Below are positions 28,112 through 36,980 of a stretch of DNA of 64,000 bases, piece by piece. The notes under the pieces were generated by a model. The model was given only the letters and a program-made list of their open reading frames with translations, ran no database searches and was not told the DNA's origin. Position numbers and translations under genes: made by a program. Origin of the DNA: JANPPS01 sp965246925 (lineage in GTDB: Bacteria; Pseudomonadota; Alphaproteobacteria; Acetobacterales; Acetobacteraceae); the NCBI GenBank assembly GCA_965246925.1, contig OZ251994.1, positions 3,782,001 through 3,846,000 on the forward strand, in the 5' to 3' direction. Within the stretch, counting starts at the first letter, position 1; every line of letters begins with the position of its first letter.

Positions 28112-28253
28112 ACACGGACGCGTTGACCGATTCTGAACCGTCATCGCGAGCCCGCTTGGGCGTGCGATCCAGGGTGACAAGCCTGCTCATGGCGCCCTGG
28201 ATCGCCACGCTGCGCTCGCGATGACGGTGTAGGGTGAGTCAACGGGCCCGAGT
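28112..28253. mobile_element. MITE-like element, 142 bp (copy B)
   Basis: This copy has good terminal inverted repeats: ACACGGACGCGTTGAC at 28112-28127 and GTCAACGGGCCCGAGT at 28238-28253. Its length equals copy A at 12586-12727. The internal palindrome is centred near 28187. It ends 11 bp before the left inverted repeat of the IS1111-type element. The rest of 27996-28262 shows nothing I can support. Confidence 0.78.
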
Positions 28254-28254
28254 T

Positions 28255-29590
28255 CTGTTGGGGTGGACGGCCCCACGGCATCGCGTGCCAAGGTTGGGTT
28301 GTCGAAACGCCAACAGAGGACCGTCCAAATGAAGTTTAAGCGCATTGCCATCGACATTTCAAAGCACGCGTTCACGCTGCACGGCGTGGATGACCAGGAA
28401 CGTCCAGTGCTGCGGCGTGACCTTCGGCGGGCGGAGGTGGAAACGTTCGTCGCCAAAATCGACAGCACCGAGGTGATCGGTGGAGGCGTGCGGTGGCGCA
28501 CACCACTGGGGCCGTGTTTTAGCTCGGCTGGGCCACGAGGTGCGCCTGATCCCAGCGCAGTATGTCAGGCCGTTCGTCAGGCGCGCCAAGAACGATCGAA
28601 CCGATGCCGAGGCGATCAACGACGCCGCATCCCGGCCCGGCATGCCAACAGTCGCGGTCAAGACCGCCCAGCACCAGGCCGAGCTGATCATCCTCAAGCA
28701 TCGCGAGATGCTGGTCGCGCAACGCACCCAGGTGATCAACGCACTACGCGGGCATGCAGCCGAGTTCGGCGTCGTCGCGGCCAAGGGCACCGCCCAGGTC
28801 CAACCTTTGCTCGACAAGCTGGCCAGCGATCCGGCGATCCCGGCCGCGGCACGCGCAATGTTCGTGCGGATCGGCGAACACGCGGCCGACCTGGATCGGC
28901 AGATCGCCGTCGTCGATGCGGATCTCTCCGCCCAGCACAAGGCCAGCTCAGTCAGCCAGATGCTGGCCGAGGTGCCGGGCATCGGCCCGGTCACCGCGAT
29001 TACCCTCGCGGTGGGCGTGGACCCTGCTGCGTTTGCCTCCGGGCGGCATTTTGCGGCTTGGCTGGGATTAACGCCAAAAGAGCATTCCACGGGAGGCAAG
29101 CAGCGCCTCGGCAGGATCAGCAAGGCCGGCAACGAGAGACTGCGCAGCCTGCTCGTTGTCGGCGCCATGGCAGTGATTCGCCATGCCAAGCCAGGCAAGC
29201 GCTCGGTTTCCCCCTGGTTGCTGGCCCTACTCGCACGGAAGCCGCGGAAGCTGGCTGCGGTAGCGCTGGCCAACAAGATCGCCCGCACCGTGTGGGCGAT
29301 GATGGCGCGCGGTGAAGCGTATCGGCATCTGCCCGCCGCCGCCTGAGCCGCGCGCAGACGCCGGGGGTTTAGGGCAGCACAAGATGACGATCGGTCACGC
29401 CGACAAGCGAGGCATGCCGTTTATACCTGTGGTCAGTTCAGGCCGCAGTCTTGTTTGGCACTCGTTTGCGGAACCCATCTGGGCCAGCGGTCATGAGGCC
29501 GCGCTAACAGGCCGGACACATGAGCGCACGCGATCCTTAGCCTTCTTGTTCCAAACCGCCTTGAACCCCAGGGGCCGTCCACACATGGTA
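28255..29590 (+). mobile_element. IS110/IS1111-type insertion sequence
   Basis: The element of about 1.33 kb contains a DEDD transposase gene. Subterminal inverted repeats bound it: TGGACGGCCCC at 28264-28274 and GGGGCCGTCCA at 29571-29581. Inverted repeats of this sort mark the IS1111 subgroup, since classical IS110 elements lack them. The exact outer ends and any target duplication cannot be fixed from one copy. The 3' non-coding part (29347-29590) is about 240 bp, where the family carries regulatory or bridge-RNA sequence. No second copy is in the window. Confidence 0.75.
28329..29346 (+). pseudogene. IS110-family transposase, disrupted by one-base insertion
   Basis: The first part (MKFKRIAIDISKHAFTLHGVDD) carries the first Asp of the DEDD catalytic set. 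At 28479-28480 an extra G shifts the frame: the expected STEVIVEACGGAHHWG becomes split between two frames. The second frame continues EACGGAHHWGRVLARLGHEVRLIPAQYV, RAKNDRTDAEA and the C-terminal LAEVPGIGPVTAITLAVGVDPAAFASGRHFAAWLGLTPKEHSTGGKQRLG, and ends at 29346. Reconstructed, the protein has about 339 residues, normal for the family. Programmed frameshifting is not usual here, so inactivation or a sequencing error is more likely. Confidence 0.85.
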
Positions 29591-29750
29591 TAAGTCAGTC
29601 CCGTTTTGAGGTGTGGGGCGGTGATGTCCACCCTACGGGTTGTCTTCCCTGTCATCGGTGATGTAGTCGTTTTTGGTGCCGGGCCCATAACTCGCAAGCC
29701 TGGTTCAACGCGTTGCCGCATCGAAGAGCGTCTGGGCTTTCGGCACCACG
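29591..29750. other. Interval between IS element and ligase gene
   Basis: No gene or RNA is supported here. It includes low-complexity remnants and perhaps the flank of the insertion site. No stop-proximal hairpin with a T-run is visible for the minus-strand ligase operon that ends here. Confidence 0.3.
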
Positions 29751-30839
29751 CTACCGCTCATCCGCAATCACCTTACCGTCGTTCGGCAAGGCGGCGCCCA
29801 TCTCCACCGCCGCGCGCAACTGCGTCACGGCCTGGAACGCCGTGGCCAGCGCATCCGCCAGCCCGGCATCTCCCTCTGCCCGCAGCAACGCCCGGTCCTG
29901 CTCGCCCTCGCGCCCGATGACCAGACGGAGCCTGCCGGCGCCGGGCACGCGGCGGGCGACCTCGGCGATCTGCTCCGGGCGCACGAACATGCCGCGCACC
30001 TTCGCCGCCTGGTCCGCGCGGCCCAGCCAACCCTTGATGCGCCGCGGCTCGCCGGGCAGGAAGGCGGAGAGGTCACCGAGCGCCAGCCGCACCCAGGGTT
30101 CCTCCATGTTGAACGAGGTCACCAGCACCTCGCCCACCTCGCCCTCCGGCACCGGATCGCCCGTGCCGGGGCGGACGATCTCGAGCAAGATGTCGCGGCC
30201 GACCAACAGTCCTTCGCGCGCCGCGGTCTCGTAGGCGATCACGCCGACATCGGCCGTCGCGTAGGCCTGATACGCTTCCACCCCGCGCCCGCTCAGCTCC
30301 TGCTGTAGGCTGGGCGGGAAGGCGGCGCCGGAGACCAGGGCCTTGGTGATGGACTGAACCCCCGCGTCCAGCAGGATCTTCAAAAAATCCGGCGTGCCCG
30401 CATAGCCGCCGGGCTGCAGCTGCGCACAGATCTCGGCCAGCTGCGCCGTGTTGCCGGGCCCGGCCGGAATGACGGCACAGCCCAGCGCCCGGGCGCCACT
30501 GTCCAGAATAAAGCCGCCCGGCGTTAGGTGATACGAGAGCGTGTTCAGCACCAGGTCGCCCGCCCGGAACCCGGCGGCGGCAAACGCCTGCGCGGCCCGC
30601 CATACATCCGGCTCCGTCCCCTCCCGCTCATAGATCGGACCGGGCGAGGCGAACACGCGCCCCCCCGCCGGCCAGCCCGTGCGGAGGCCGCCGAACGGCG
30701 GATGCGCCTTCTGCAACGCCGGCAGACCGGACTTGCGCAGCACCGGCAAACGGGCCAGCGCCGCCAGGCTGTCCACCCCGTCTCCGTCCATTCCCGCCGC
30801 GCGCAGCAACTGCGGCAGCCGGGCCAGCAATCCACTCAT
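29751..30839 (-). CDS. Phenylacetate-CoA ligase family protein (PaaK-like)
   Basis: The 362-residue protein belongs to a short PaaK-like adenylate-forming family marked by RVFASPGPIYEREGTEPDVW, GFRAGDLVLNTLSYHLTPGGFILDSGARALG and a C-terminal DLSAFLPGEPRRIKGWLGRADQAAKVRGMFV. Such proteins activate aromatic acids to CoA esters. The usual family members are near 400 residues or longer, so the N-terminus is somewhat short. ATG at 30839 overlaps the upstream livF stop by 4 nt. The partnership with Liv-type transporter genes suggests uptake and activation of an aromatic or similar carboxylate. Confidence 0.8.
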   Translation of the reverse strand: MSGLLARLPQLLRAAGMDGDGVDSLAALARLPVLRKSGLPALQKAHPPFGGLRTGWPAGGRVFASPGPIYEREGTEPDVWRAAQAFAAAGFRAGDLVLNTLSYHLTPGGFILDSGARALGCAVIPAGPGNTAQLAEICAQLQPGGYAGTPDFLKILLDAGVQSITKALVSGAAFPPSLQQELSGRGVEAYQAYATADVGVIAYETAAREGLLVGRDILLEIVRPGTGDPVPEGEVGEVLVTSFNMEEPWVRLALGDLSAFLPGEPRRIKGWLGRADQAAKVRGMFVRPEQIAEVARRVPGAGRLRLVIGREGEQDRALLRAEGDAGLADALATAFQAVTQLRAAVEMGAALPNDGKVIADER

Positions 30840-31732
30840 GACAGCCACCGCTTCCGCCGCTTGTAGTTCTTGACCTCACGAAACGACCGCCGCGCGCCGT
30901 CCCCCACGCCCAAGTAGAATTGCCGCACGTCATCATTGGCCAGCAAGTCCGCCGCCGCCCCATCCATGACGACACGCCCACTTTCCAAGATGTAGCCATG
31001 GCTGGCGTAGCGCAGCGCCAGGTTGGTATTCTGCTCTGCCAGGAGGAACGATACGCCGTCTTCAAGGTTCAGCCGCCGCACGATCTCGAAGATCTCGTCC
31101 ATGATCTGCGGCGCCAGCCCCATCGAGGGCTCGTCCAATAAGATCAGCTTCGGCTTGGACATCAGCGCCCGGCCGATGGCGCACATCTGCTGCTCGCCTC
31201 CCGAAGTATAGCCTGCTTGCGAGCCGCGCCGGGTCCGCAACCGGGGAAACAAATCGTACATGCGGTCCAAGTCCCGCGCCACCGCCGCCCGGCCATCGCC
31301 TCGCGTATAGGCGCCCGTCAGCAGGTTTTCCTCGATGGTGAGGTGCCCGAAGCATTGCCGCCCCTCCATCACCTGGATGCACCCGCCCCGCACCAGCGCG
31401 GCCGGGGACTGGTTTTCCACCGCCCGGCCCTCGAACCGGATACCGCCCTTGGTCACCCGGCCCCGTTCCGCCTCCAGCAGGTTCGAGACGGCCCGCAGCG
31501 TCGTCGTCTTCCCCGCCCCGTTGGCCCCCAGCAACGCCACGATCCCACCCCGGGGCACCTCCAGCGACACGCCCTTCAGGACGAGGATGACCCGCTCATA
31601 GACGACCTCGATATTCTCCACCGCGAGGATGGCGGCTCCCTCCTCGGATTGCGGGAGGGGGCCGGCGGGAGGGCTTTGGGCGGCGCCGTCCAAGGCTAGC
31701 CCCGGTCGCAAACCTCGCCCCGCTTCGGCCAC
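30836..31732 (-). CDS. Liv-type ABC importer, LivF-like ATPase (second cluster)
   Basis: The 298-residue ATPase has Walker A GANGAGKTTTLRAVSNLL, signature TSGGEQQMCAIGRALM and Walker B LILLDEPSMGLAP. The recognised fold begins around AILAVENIEVVYERVILVLKGVSL; the first 35 residues are extra and overlap the end of the binding-protein gene by 37 nt. A later start is possible but no better codon is obvious. It is coupled to the PaaK-like gene by a 4-nt overlap. The cluster lacks the second ATPase (LivG) that usually partners this one. Confidence 0.88.
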   Translation of the reverse strand: MAEAGRGLRPGLALDGAAQSPPAGPLPQSEEGAAILAVENIEVVYERVILVLKGVSLEVPRGGIVALLGANGAGKTTTLRAVSNLLEAERGRVTKGGIRFEGRAVENQSPAALVRGGCIQVMEGRQCFGHLTIEENLLTGAYTRGDGRAAVARDLDRMYDLFPRLRTRRGSQAGYTSGGEQQMCAIGRALMSKPKLILLDEPSMGLAPQIMDEIFEIVRRLNLEDGVSFLLAEQNTNLALRYASHGYILESGRVVMDGAAADLLANDDVRQFYLGVGDGARRSFREVKNYKRRKRWLS

Positions 31733-33009
31733 CCCGCGCTTTTGGCGACGTAGTCGTTCGCCGCCTCGGTCATCAGCGGCTCGAGCCGGGCGTTGAGCGG
31801 TGAGATCAGCTCGGACACCTTCACCCAGGCGTTGCCATCCCAGCGCTGCACGAAGGTCGGCCGATGCCCGTTATGATCCTGACACGTCAGCTGGATCGGC
31901 CCGGCGAACCCTGGTAGCCCGATCTCGGCCCAGCGCGCGTCGGAGATCCCCAGCGTCTCGAGCCCCCGCCGCACGTCCTCGCCGCTCACCGCCTTCTTGC
32001 CGCTCACGGCCTGGCCGTTGCGGATCGCCTCGGCAATCAGCACCGAGTTATAGACGCCGCGATTATACAGCAGGTCGCCGACCTTGGACTTGTCGCCCTG
32101 CGACAGGTTCTTCTCATAGACGGTCTTCAGGATGTCCTGCATCGCCTTATAGTTGGCGCCGGTGCCGTGCCAGTTCAGCTCCTTCATTCCCACCGCCGCC
32201 GGCCCGGCGTTGCGCGCATCTTCCTCGCTCGGCCACCAGATGCTCAGGAACTTCTCCATCGGATAGCCGATTTTCACCGCCTCCTTGACGGCCGTGGGGT
32301 TCAGCGCGCCCCAGCCATACAGCACGATGTAATCCGGCTTATCCCGCCTGACCCCCAGCCATTGGCTCGACTGGTTCTGCATATCCGCCGCCGCGACCGG
32401 GTAGAGCTTCAACTCAAACCCCTCCGCCTGCGCCAGATTCTGCAGCAACGGCAGCGGCTCCTTGCCGAAACCCGCGTCCAGATAGACGTAGCCGATCTTC
32501 TTGCCCTTCAGCACCGAAAGATCGCCCTCTTTCCCGCCCTCCTGCATCGCCATGTAGGTCAGGATCATGCTCATCCCGTCCCAATAGGTGTCGGGCGGAT
32601 TGAACACCCACGGGAACACGTCTCCCCGTGCCGCCGCCGAAAGCCCATAGGCCATCGACAACACCGGGATCTTGTCCACCGCCGCCCGCGGAATGAGCGG
32701 GAGCGTGATGCCGGTGGACCAGGGGTTCACCATCACCGGGTTCTTGCCCTTGATAGCCTCGTAGCATTCGAGGCCCTTCTTGGTGTCATACCCGGTCTCA
32801 CACTCCTCGATCACCAGCTTGACGCCGCCGATGCCGCCGTCCCGCTGGTTCAGCATCTCCAGGTAATCGTGCATTCCATTGGCGATATGCTGGCCCGACC
32901 CGGCGAACGGCCCAGTCCGATACGTCATCAGCGGCACATAGATACTGTCCTGCGCCATGGCGGCACCGCAGGCGAGCAGCCCTGTGAGGGCGAGGGCGGC
33001 AATCTTCAT
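31696..33009 (-). CDS. Liv-type ABC substrate-binding protein (second cluster)
   Basis: The 437-residue periplasmic protein has a signal peptide MKIAALALTGLLACGAAMAQ and then DSIYVPLMTYRTGPFAGSGQHIANGMHDYLEMLNQRDGG, a subfamily found beside PaaK-like ligases. It is longer than amino-acid-binding LivK. The segment IVLYGWGALNPTAVKEAVKIGYPMEKFLSIWWPSEED is typical of the group. ATG at 33009 has GGGAG 8 nt upstream; the frame to 33099 adds residues unlike a signal peptide. The ligand is probably an organic or aromatic acid, by context. Confidence 0.88.
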   Translation of the reverse strand: MKIAALALTGLLACGAAMAQDSIYVPLMTYRTGPFAGSGQHIANGMHDYLEMLNQRDGGIGGVKLVIEECETGYDTKKGLECYEAIKGKNPVMVNPWSTGITLPLIPRAAVDKIPVLSMAYGLSAAARGDVFPWVFNPPDTYWDGMSMILTYMAMQEGGKEGDLSVLKGKKIGYVYLDAGFGKEPLPLLQNLAQAEGFELKLYPVAAADMQNQSSQWLGVRRDKPDYIVLYGWGALNPTAVKEAVKIGYPMEKFLSIWWPSEEDARNAGPAAVGMKELNWHGTGANYKAMQDILKTVYEKNLSQGDKSKVGDLLYNRGVYNSVLIAEAIRNGQAVSGKKAVSGEDVRRGLETLGISDARWAEIGLPGFAGPIQLTCQDHNGHRPTFVQRWDGNAWVKVSELISPLNARLEPLMTEAANDYVAKSAGWPKRGEVCDRG

Positions 33010-33050
33010 GAACGAACTCCCGTGTTCTTCTTTGCCCAGAGCAAAGCACG

Positions 33051-34127
33051 TTAATACGGAAACGGCCAGACCCTCAGCTTCTGCTTGCCGACCTGCCACA
33101 GCCGCGCGAGCCCATGCGGCTCGAGGATCAAGAACCCGATCAGCAGCGCCCCGGTGATGATGAACGTGAGGTGCTCGACCGTCGCCGCCTGCAACGGCAG
33201 CCCGAACTTCTGCGACCCGGCGCGCAACGCGATCGGCAGCACATGAATGAGCGCCGCCCCCATGAACGAGCCAATCAAACTGCCAAGCCCGCCAATGATC
33301 ACCATGAACAGGACCAAGAAGCCCAAATCGATCGAGAATACCTCGGGCTCAGCGCTGCCATACCAAAAGAACACCATCATCGCCCCGGCCACGCCGCAGA
33401 CGTAGGAACTCACGGCGAACGCCAGCAGCTTGGTCGGCAACAGCCGAATGCCGATCAGTTCTGCGGCGAGGTCCATGTCGCGGATCGCCATCCACATCCG
33501 CCCGATCCGCCCATGCACGATGTTGGAAGCGCCCCAGGTCAGCAAGGTCACGAGGCTGAGCACGACGAGATACCGCACCTCCGGCCGCGAGTTCGGCCCG
33601 GTGATGGCGACGCCGAACAGGGTCTGCGATCCGGCCTCGATCGCGCCGGAGACGTTGTAGTTCTTGAGCCAGTTCACCCGCGCAAAGCACCACCCCAAGA
33701 AGAACTGCGCCGCCAACGTCGCGACGATCAAGTAAAAGCCCTTGATGCGCAGCGACGGCAACCCGAAGACGGCGCCGGCGAGACTCGCAAACAAGCCAGA
33801 CACCAGCACCCAAATAACGACGTTCACGCCCGGAAACGCGGTGCTCAGCTTATAGCAAGCATACGCCCCCACTCCCATGAACGCGCCGGTCCCCAGCGAC
33901 AGCAGCCCGGTATAACCGGTCAGCAGATTGAGCCCGACACTGGCAAGCGACAGCACCAGAAACGGAATCATCACCGCCTCGAGCAGGAAAGGACTGCCAG
34001 CCAACGGGATGACAAGGAACGCAATGACCAAGATGATCCCAAGCCCAATCCGGTCCTGCCGGATTGGAAATACAGCCATATCGGCGGCATAGCTGGTCTT
34101 GAACTGGCCGGATTCGCGGTAGAGCAT
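33051..34127 (-). CDS. Liv-type ABC importer, LivM-like permease (second cluster)
   Basis: The permease of about 358 residues begins MLYRESGQFKTSYAADMAVFPIRQDRIGLGIILVIAFLVIPL, an opening shared by LivM proteins of the PaaK-linked subfamily. LTGYTGLLSLGTGAFMGVGAYACYKL and later MAIRDMDLAAELIGIRLLPTKLLAFAVSS are LivM signatures. About nine membrane helices are visible. ATG at 34127 is preferred to 34157. No LivH partner lies upstream; the next gene is the PduO-type adenosyltransferase, so this importer is incomplete unless it borrows subunits from elsewhere. Confidence 0.88.
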   Translation of the reverse strand: MLYRESGQFKTSYAADMAVFPIRQDRIGLGIILVIAFLVIPLAGSPFLLEAVMIPFLVLSLASVGLNLLTGYTGLLSLGTGAFMGVGAYACYKLSTAFPGVNVVIWVLVSGLFASLAGAVFGLPSLRIKGFYLIVATLAAQFFLGWCFARVNWLKNYNVSGAIEAGSQTLFGVAITGPNSRPEVRYLVVLSLVTLLTWGASNIVHGRIGRMWMAIRDMDLAAELIGIRLLPTKLLAFAVSSYVCGVAGAMMVFFWYGSAEPEVFSIDLGFLVLFMVIIGGLGSLIGSFMGAALIHVLPIALRAGSQKFGLPLQAATVEHLTFIITGALLIGFLILEPHGLARLWQVGKQKLRVWPFPY

Positions 34128-34214
34128 CGTTACGGACAGTCTCCATTTGCGGACCACGGTGAACGGTCCTGACCGCCTTGGCCAGCCCCATGCGCTCGCT
34201 GCAATGCTAAACCA

Positions 34215-34769
34215 TCAGCGGTTCGCCCCCGCCACCCACTGCACGTCGCCCCCCGGGTTCAGCCGCCGCCCCAGCACGAACAAATGGTCCGAAAGCCGGT
34301 TTAGCAACCGCACCACCGCCGGGTTCACCACGTCCTCCCGCGCCAGCCTTACAACGAGGCGTTCTGCCCGCCGCACCACCGTGCGGGCCAGGTGCGCGTG
34401 CGACGCCGCCGGGGTGCCACCGGGAAGTATGAAGCTCGTGAGGGGTGGTAAGGACGAATTCATGTCGGCCACCTCCGCCTCCAAGCGCACGCTCGGCGCG
34501 TCCGTCACGCGGAGGCGCTCGCCCATTTCGCCGGGTACGCAAAGGTCAGCGCCCACGTCGAACAGGTCATTTTGAATTCGCGCCAGCATATCATCCAGCG
34601 CCGGATCAGCCTGGGTGTGCAGCCGAAGCAGCCCGATCGTGGCATTGGCCTCGTCCACGGTGCCATAGGCCTCGACCCGCAAGGCATCCTTCGGGACGCG
34701 CGTCCCATCCCCCAATGACGTCTCGCCACCATCCCCGCCCCGGGTCACCACGCGGTCGATTCTAATCAT
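34215..34769 (-). CDS. pduO: PduO-type cob(I)alamin adenosyltransferase
   Basis: The enzyme moves the adenosyl group of ATP to cob(I)alamin and so makes coenzyme B12. The 184-residue protein has VTRGGDGGETSLGDGTRVPKDALRVEAYGTVDEANA at the N-terminus (ATP site) and RTVVRRAERLVVRL followed by LLNRLSDHLFVLGR at the C-terminus, both PduO hallmarks. The start overlaps the tonB stop by 4 nt. It is the sixth gene in a tight run of uptake genes. It implies that the cell also has an adenosylcobalamin-dependent enzyme outside the window. Confidence 0.93.
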   Translation of the reverse strand: MIRIDRVVTRGGDGGETSLGDGTRVPKDALRVEAYGTVDEANATIGLLRLHTQADPALDDMLARIQNDLFDVGADLCVPGEMGERLRVTDAPSVRLEAEVADMNSSLPPLTSFILPGGTPAASHAHLARTVVRRAERLVVRLAREDVVNPAVVRLLNRLSDHLFVLGRRLNPGGDVQWVAGANR

Positions 34770-35383
34770 TGATGGTTCCCCAGCACGAAGCGGATGTTCA
34801 GTTCATAATCGAACGGCACCGGCCTGTCGCCGTTCTTGGCCGGCGTGAACCGCCATGTCCGCAGCCGCTCGGACGCAGCGCGGTCAAGGCTCGCGGTGCC
34901 GCTGCTATGCACCACCTCCACGCCTAGCGCACGCCCGGCGGTGCTTACGTGAATGACGAGGCCCACCGTCCCTTCGATCCCGCGCCGCGCCGCATCGGCA
35001 GGATAAGCGGGGGGAAGATTGCGGCTGGTATCCGGGGTCGGCGGCGCAATGTCCCCGGTCACGGTTTGCGGCAGGCCGGATGCCTCGCTGTCGAGCCGGA
35101 CCGCCGCCGCCTGCTTGCCCGGATCGGCCGAGGGCGCGATCCGGGTGTCGGTCACGTCCCGCTCGGCCACCTCGTCCGGTCCCGGTGGCACGAACTGCAC
35201 CTCGACCGGACGGGATTGCACCAGCCCACCCTCCCGCCCCGCGCCATGCGGCAGCAGCAGCGACAGCAGGAGCGCGTGGGCCAGCAGGGAAGCGGCACCG
35301 AACCGCGCTCCACGCGGCCACCGCTGGACCCACGCCACCCCGCGCACGATCATGTAGGCGGCCACTGCCAAATACCGGATCAT
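34766..35383 (-). CDS. tonB: TonB-like energy transducer
   Basis: TonB passes energy from the inner-membrane proton gradient to outer-membrane receptors. The 205-residue protein has one N-terminal hydrophobic helix (FGAASLLAHALLLSLLLPHG), a linker that is only mildly proline-rich, and a C-terminal TonB domain: AYPADAARRGIEGTVGLVIHVSTAGRALGVEVVHSSG and LDRAASERLRTWRFTPAKNG. No exbB or exbD gene is nearby. Its place between btuD and pduO suggests it is dedicated to the BtuB-like receptor at 58018-59973. Both neighbours are joined by 4-nt overlaps. Confidence 0.88.
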   Translation of the reverse strand: MIRYLAVAAYMIVRGVAWVQRWPRGARFGAASLLAHALLLSLLLPHGAGREGGLVQSRPVEVQFVPPGPDEVAERDVTDTRIAPSADPGKQAAAVRLDSEASGLPQTVTGDIAPPTPDTSRNLPPAYPADAARRGIEGTVGLVIHVSTAGRALGVEVVHSSGTASLDRAASERLRTWRFTPAKNGDRPVPFDYELNIRFVLGNHQ

Positions 35384-36048
35384 GGCGGCAACAGCCGGGG
35401 TTGCGGGTCGAGGCCATAGGGCAAGCCGAACGCCGCCGCCGCCGCCGGCAGCGCCCGGCTCGGCGAGGCGTCGGCCACGACCCGGCCCCGGTCCAGCACG
35501 ACCATTCGCGTCGCGTAGCGCACCGCCAGTTCCACGGCATGCAGCACCACCACCACGCAGCGTGTCTGGGCGAGGCCGGCCAGTAGCGCCATGATCTCGT
35601 GCGCGGCCGCCGGGTCGAGGTCGGCGGTCGGCTCGTCAAGTAAGAACAGCTCGGGTTCAGTCGCCAAAGTCCGCGCCAGCATGACCCGGCGCGCCTGACC
35701 GCCCGAGAGCTGGTCGATGCGCCGGTCCCGCAACGCGCTCACGCCGCATGCCGCCATCGCCGCCTCAACCGGCTCGGTCCGGCGGTCGCCGTGCGGAATG
35801 CGGCCAAGGGCGACGACCTCCGCGGCCGTCAAACCCCAGGCCGAACGCGTACCCTGTTCCATGAACGCCACCCGGCGCGGTTCCGGGCGTCCGCCGGGCA
35901 GCAGGCCGGCAAGGTGCCGCAGCAGCGTGCTCTTCCCGGCCCCGTTCGGCCCGCACAGCGCCACCAGCTCACCCGGCGCCACCGCAAAGCTCACATCGTC
36001 CAGCACCGGCCGGCCCTGTAGCGACACGGACAGCCCCGCCACCCTCAC
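35380..36048 (-). CDS. btuD: Cobalamin ABC importer ATPase
   Basis: The 222-residue ATPase has Walker A GPNGAGKSTLLRHLAGLLPG, signature LSGGQARRVMLARTLA and Walker B LFLLDEPTADLDP. A larger frame reaches 37260, but that part is the out-of-frame shadow of the permease gene. The true start is GTG at 36048, which overlaps the permease stop by 4 nt (GTGA). The family also serves haem and siderophores. Assignment to cobalamin rests on the operon partners (pduO, metH) and on the riboswitch-controlled receptor elsewhere in the window. Confidence 0.85.
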   Translation of the reverse strand: MRVAGLSVSLQGRPVLDDVSFAVAPGELVALCGPNGAGKSTLLRHLAGLLPGGRPEPRRVAFMEQGTRSAWGLTAAEVVALGRIPHGDRRTEPVEAAMAACGVSALRDRRIDQLSGGQARRVMLARTLATEPELFLLDEPTADLDPAAAHEIMALLAGLAQTRCVVVVLHAVELAVRYATRMVVLDRGRVVADASPSRALPAAAAAFGLPYGLDPQPRLLPP

Positions 36049-36980
36049 GGACGCACCCGGCGGGACAGCGCAATCAGCACCGGCGTGCCGAGCAAGGCGG
36101 TCAGTACTCCCAGCCGGGGTTCGGCCTGTAGCGGCAGCAGCAACGGCGCCGTCCGCGCCAGCATGTCCGCAGTAAGGAGCAATCCCGCGCCTGCCAACGC
36201 CGAGGCCGGGAGCAGGCCACCCGGCGCCTGTCCTAGCCAAGGCCGCAGCAGATGCGGCACCACCAGACCGACGAAGCCGATCCCGCCCGCGACCGCCGCC
36301 CCGGGCCCCACCGCCAGTGTCACGCCCGCCGCCGTCAGCAACAGCGTTCGGGATGCGGGCGCCCCCAAGCTCGCAGCGGTGTCCTCCCCTAGGCTCAGCG
36401 CGTCCAACGCCGGGCCGAGCCGCAACAGGACGGCCACGCCCATCAGGATCAAAGGTCCGGCGATGGCCACATGCGTGAGCGTCCGATCCTCGAGCCCGCC
36501 CATCAGCCAGAACGCAACCTCTGCCAACGCAAACGGATTGGGTGCCAGCGTCAGCGCTAGGGCCAGCAACGCTGAGGCCAGCGCCGAAACGGCAATGCCA
36601 CCCAGGATGACGGACGGTCCGGACGGCGCCCGCCCCGCCATGGCCAGCAACATGCCACATCCCGCCGCCGCCCCTAACAGCCCGCCGCCAACCAACGCCG
36701 GTGCGAACGCAGCCGACAGCCCCCAGTAGAACGCCACGACCCCGCCCAACGCCGCCGCGCCACCAATCCCAAGCAGGCCCGGATCGGCCAGTGGATTGCG
36801 TAATGCACCTTGCAGCACCGCTCCAGACAGGCCGAGCCCGGCGCCTACGAGGAGTGCCAGCCCCGTGCGCGGCAGCCGCAACTCCCAAAGGATGACGGCG
36901 TCCGGCACCCCGAACCCGGCCGCCCCGATCAGCATGGACAATCCAGCGAGCACCAGCACTCCCGCGCAAGCCGCCCTCAT
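36045..36980 (-). CDS. btuC: Cobalamin ABC importer permease (FecCD/BtuC family)
   Basis: The 311-residue permease has LRLPRTGLALLVGAGLGLSGAVLQGALRNPLADPGLLGIGGAAALG, the hallmark segment of BtuC/FecCD proteins, and about nine or ten membrane helices. The cytoplasmic loop near GEDTAASLGAP contacts the ATPase in structures of the family. The start overlaps the btuF stop by 4 nt. The family includes iron-siderophore and haem permeases; cobalamin is inferred from context. Confidence 0.88.
   Translation of the reverse strand: MRAACAGVLVLAGLSMLIGAAGFGVPDAVILWELRLPRTGLALLVGAGLGLSGAVLQGALRNPLADPGLLGIGGAAALGGVVAFYWGLSAAFAPALVGGGLLGAAAGCGMLLAMAGRAPSGPSVILGGIAVSALASALLALALTLAPNPFALAEVAFWLMGGLEDRTLTHVAIAGPLILMGVAVLLRLGPALDALSLGEDTAASLGAPASRTLLLTAAGVTLAVGPGAAVAGGIGFVGLVVPHLLRPWLGQAPGGLLPASALAGAGLLLTADMLARTAPLLLPLQAEPRLGVLTALLGTPVLIALSRRVRP

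Noticed and set aside
29606..29920. Plus-strand ORF after the IS element
   Set aside because: It overlaps the 3' end of the PaaK-like gene, has shadow-like composition and no motif.
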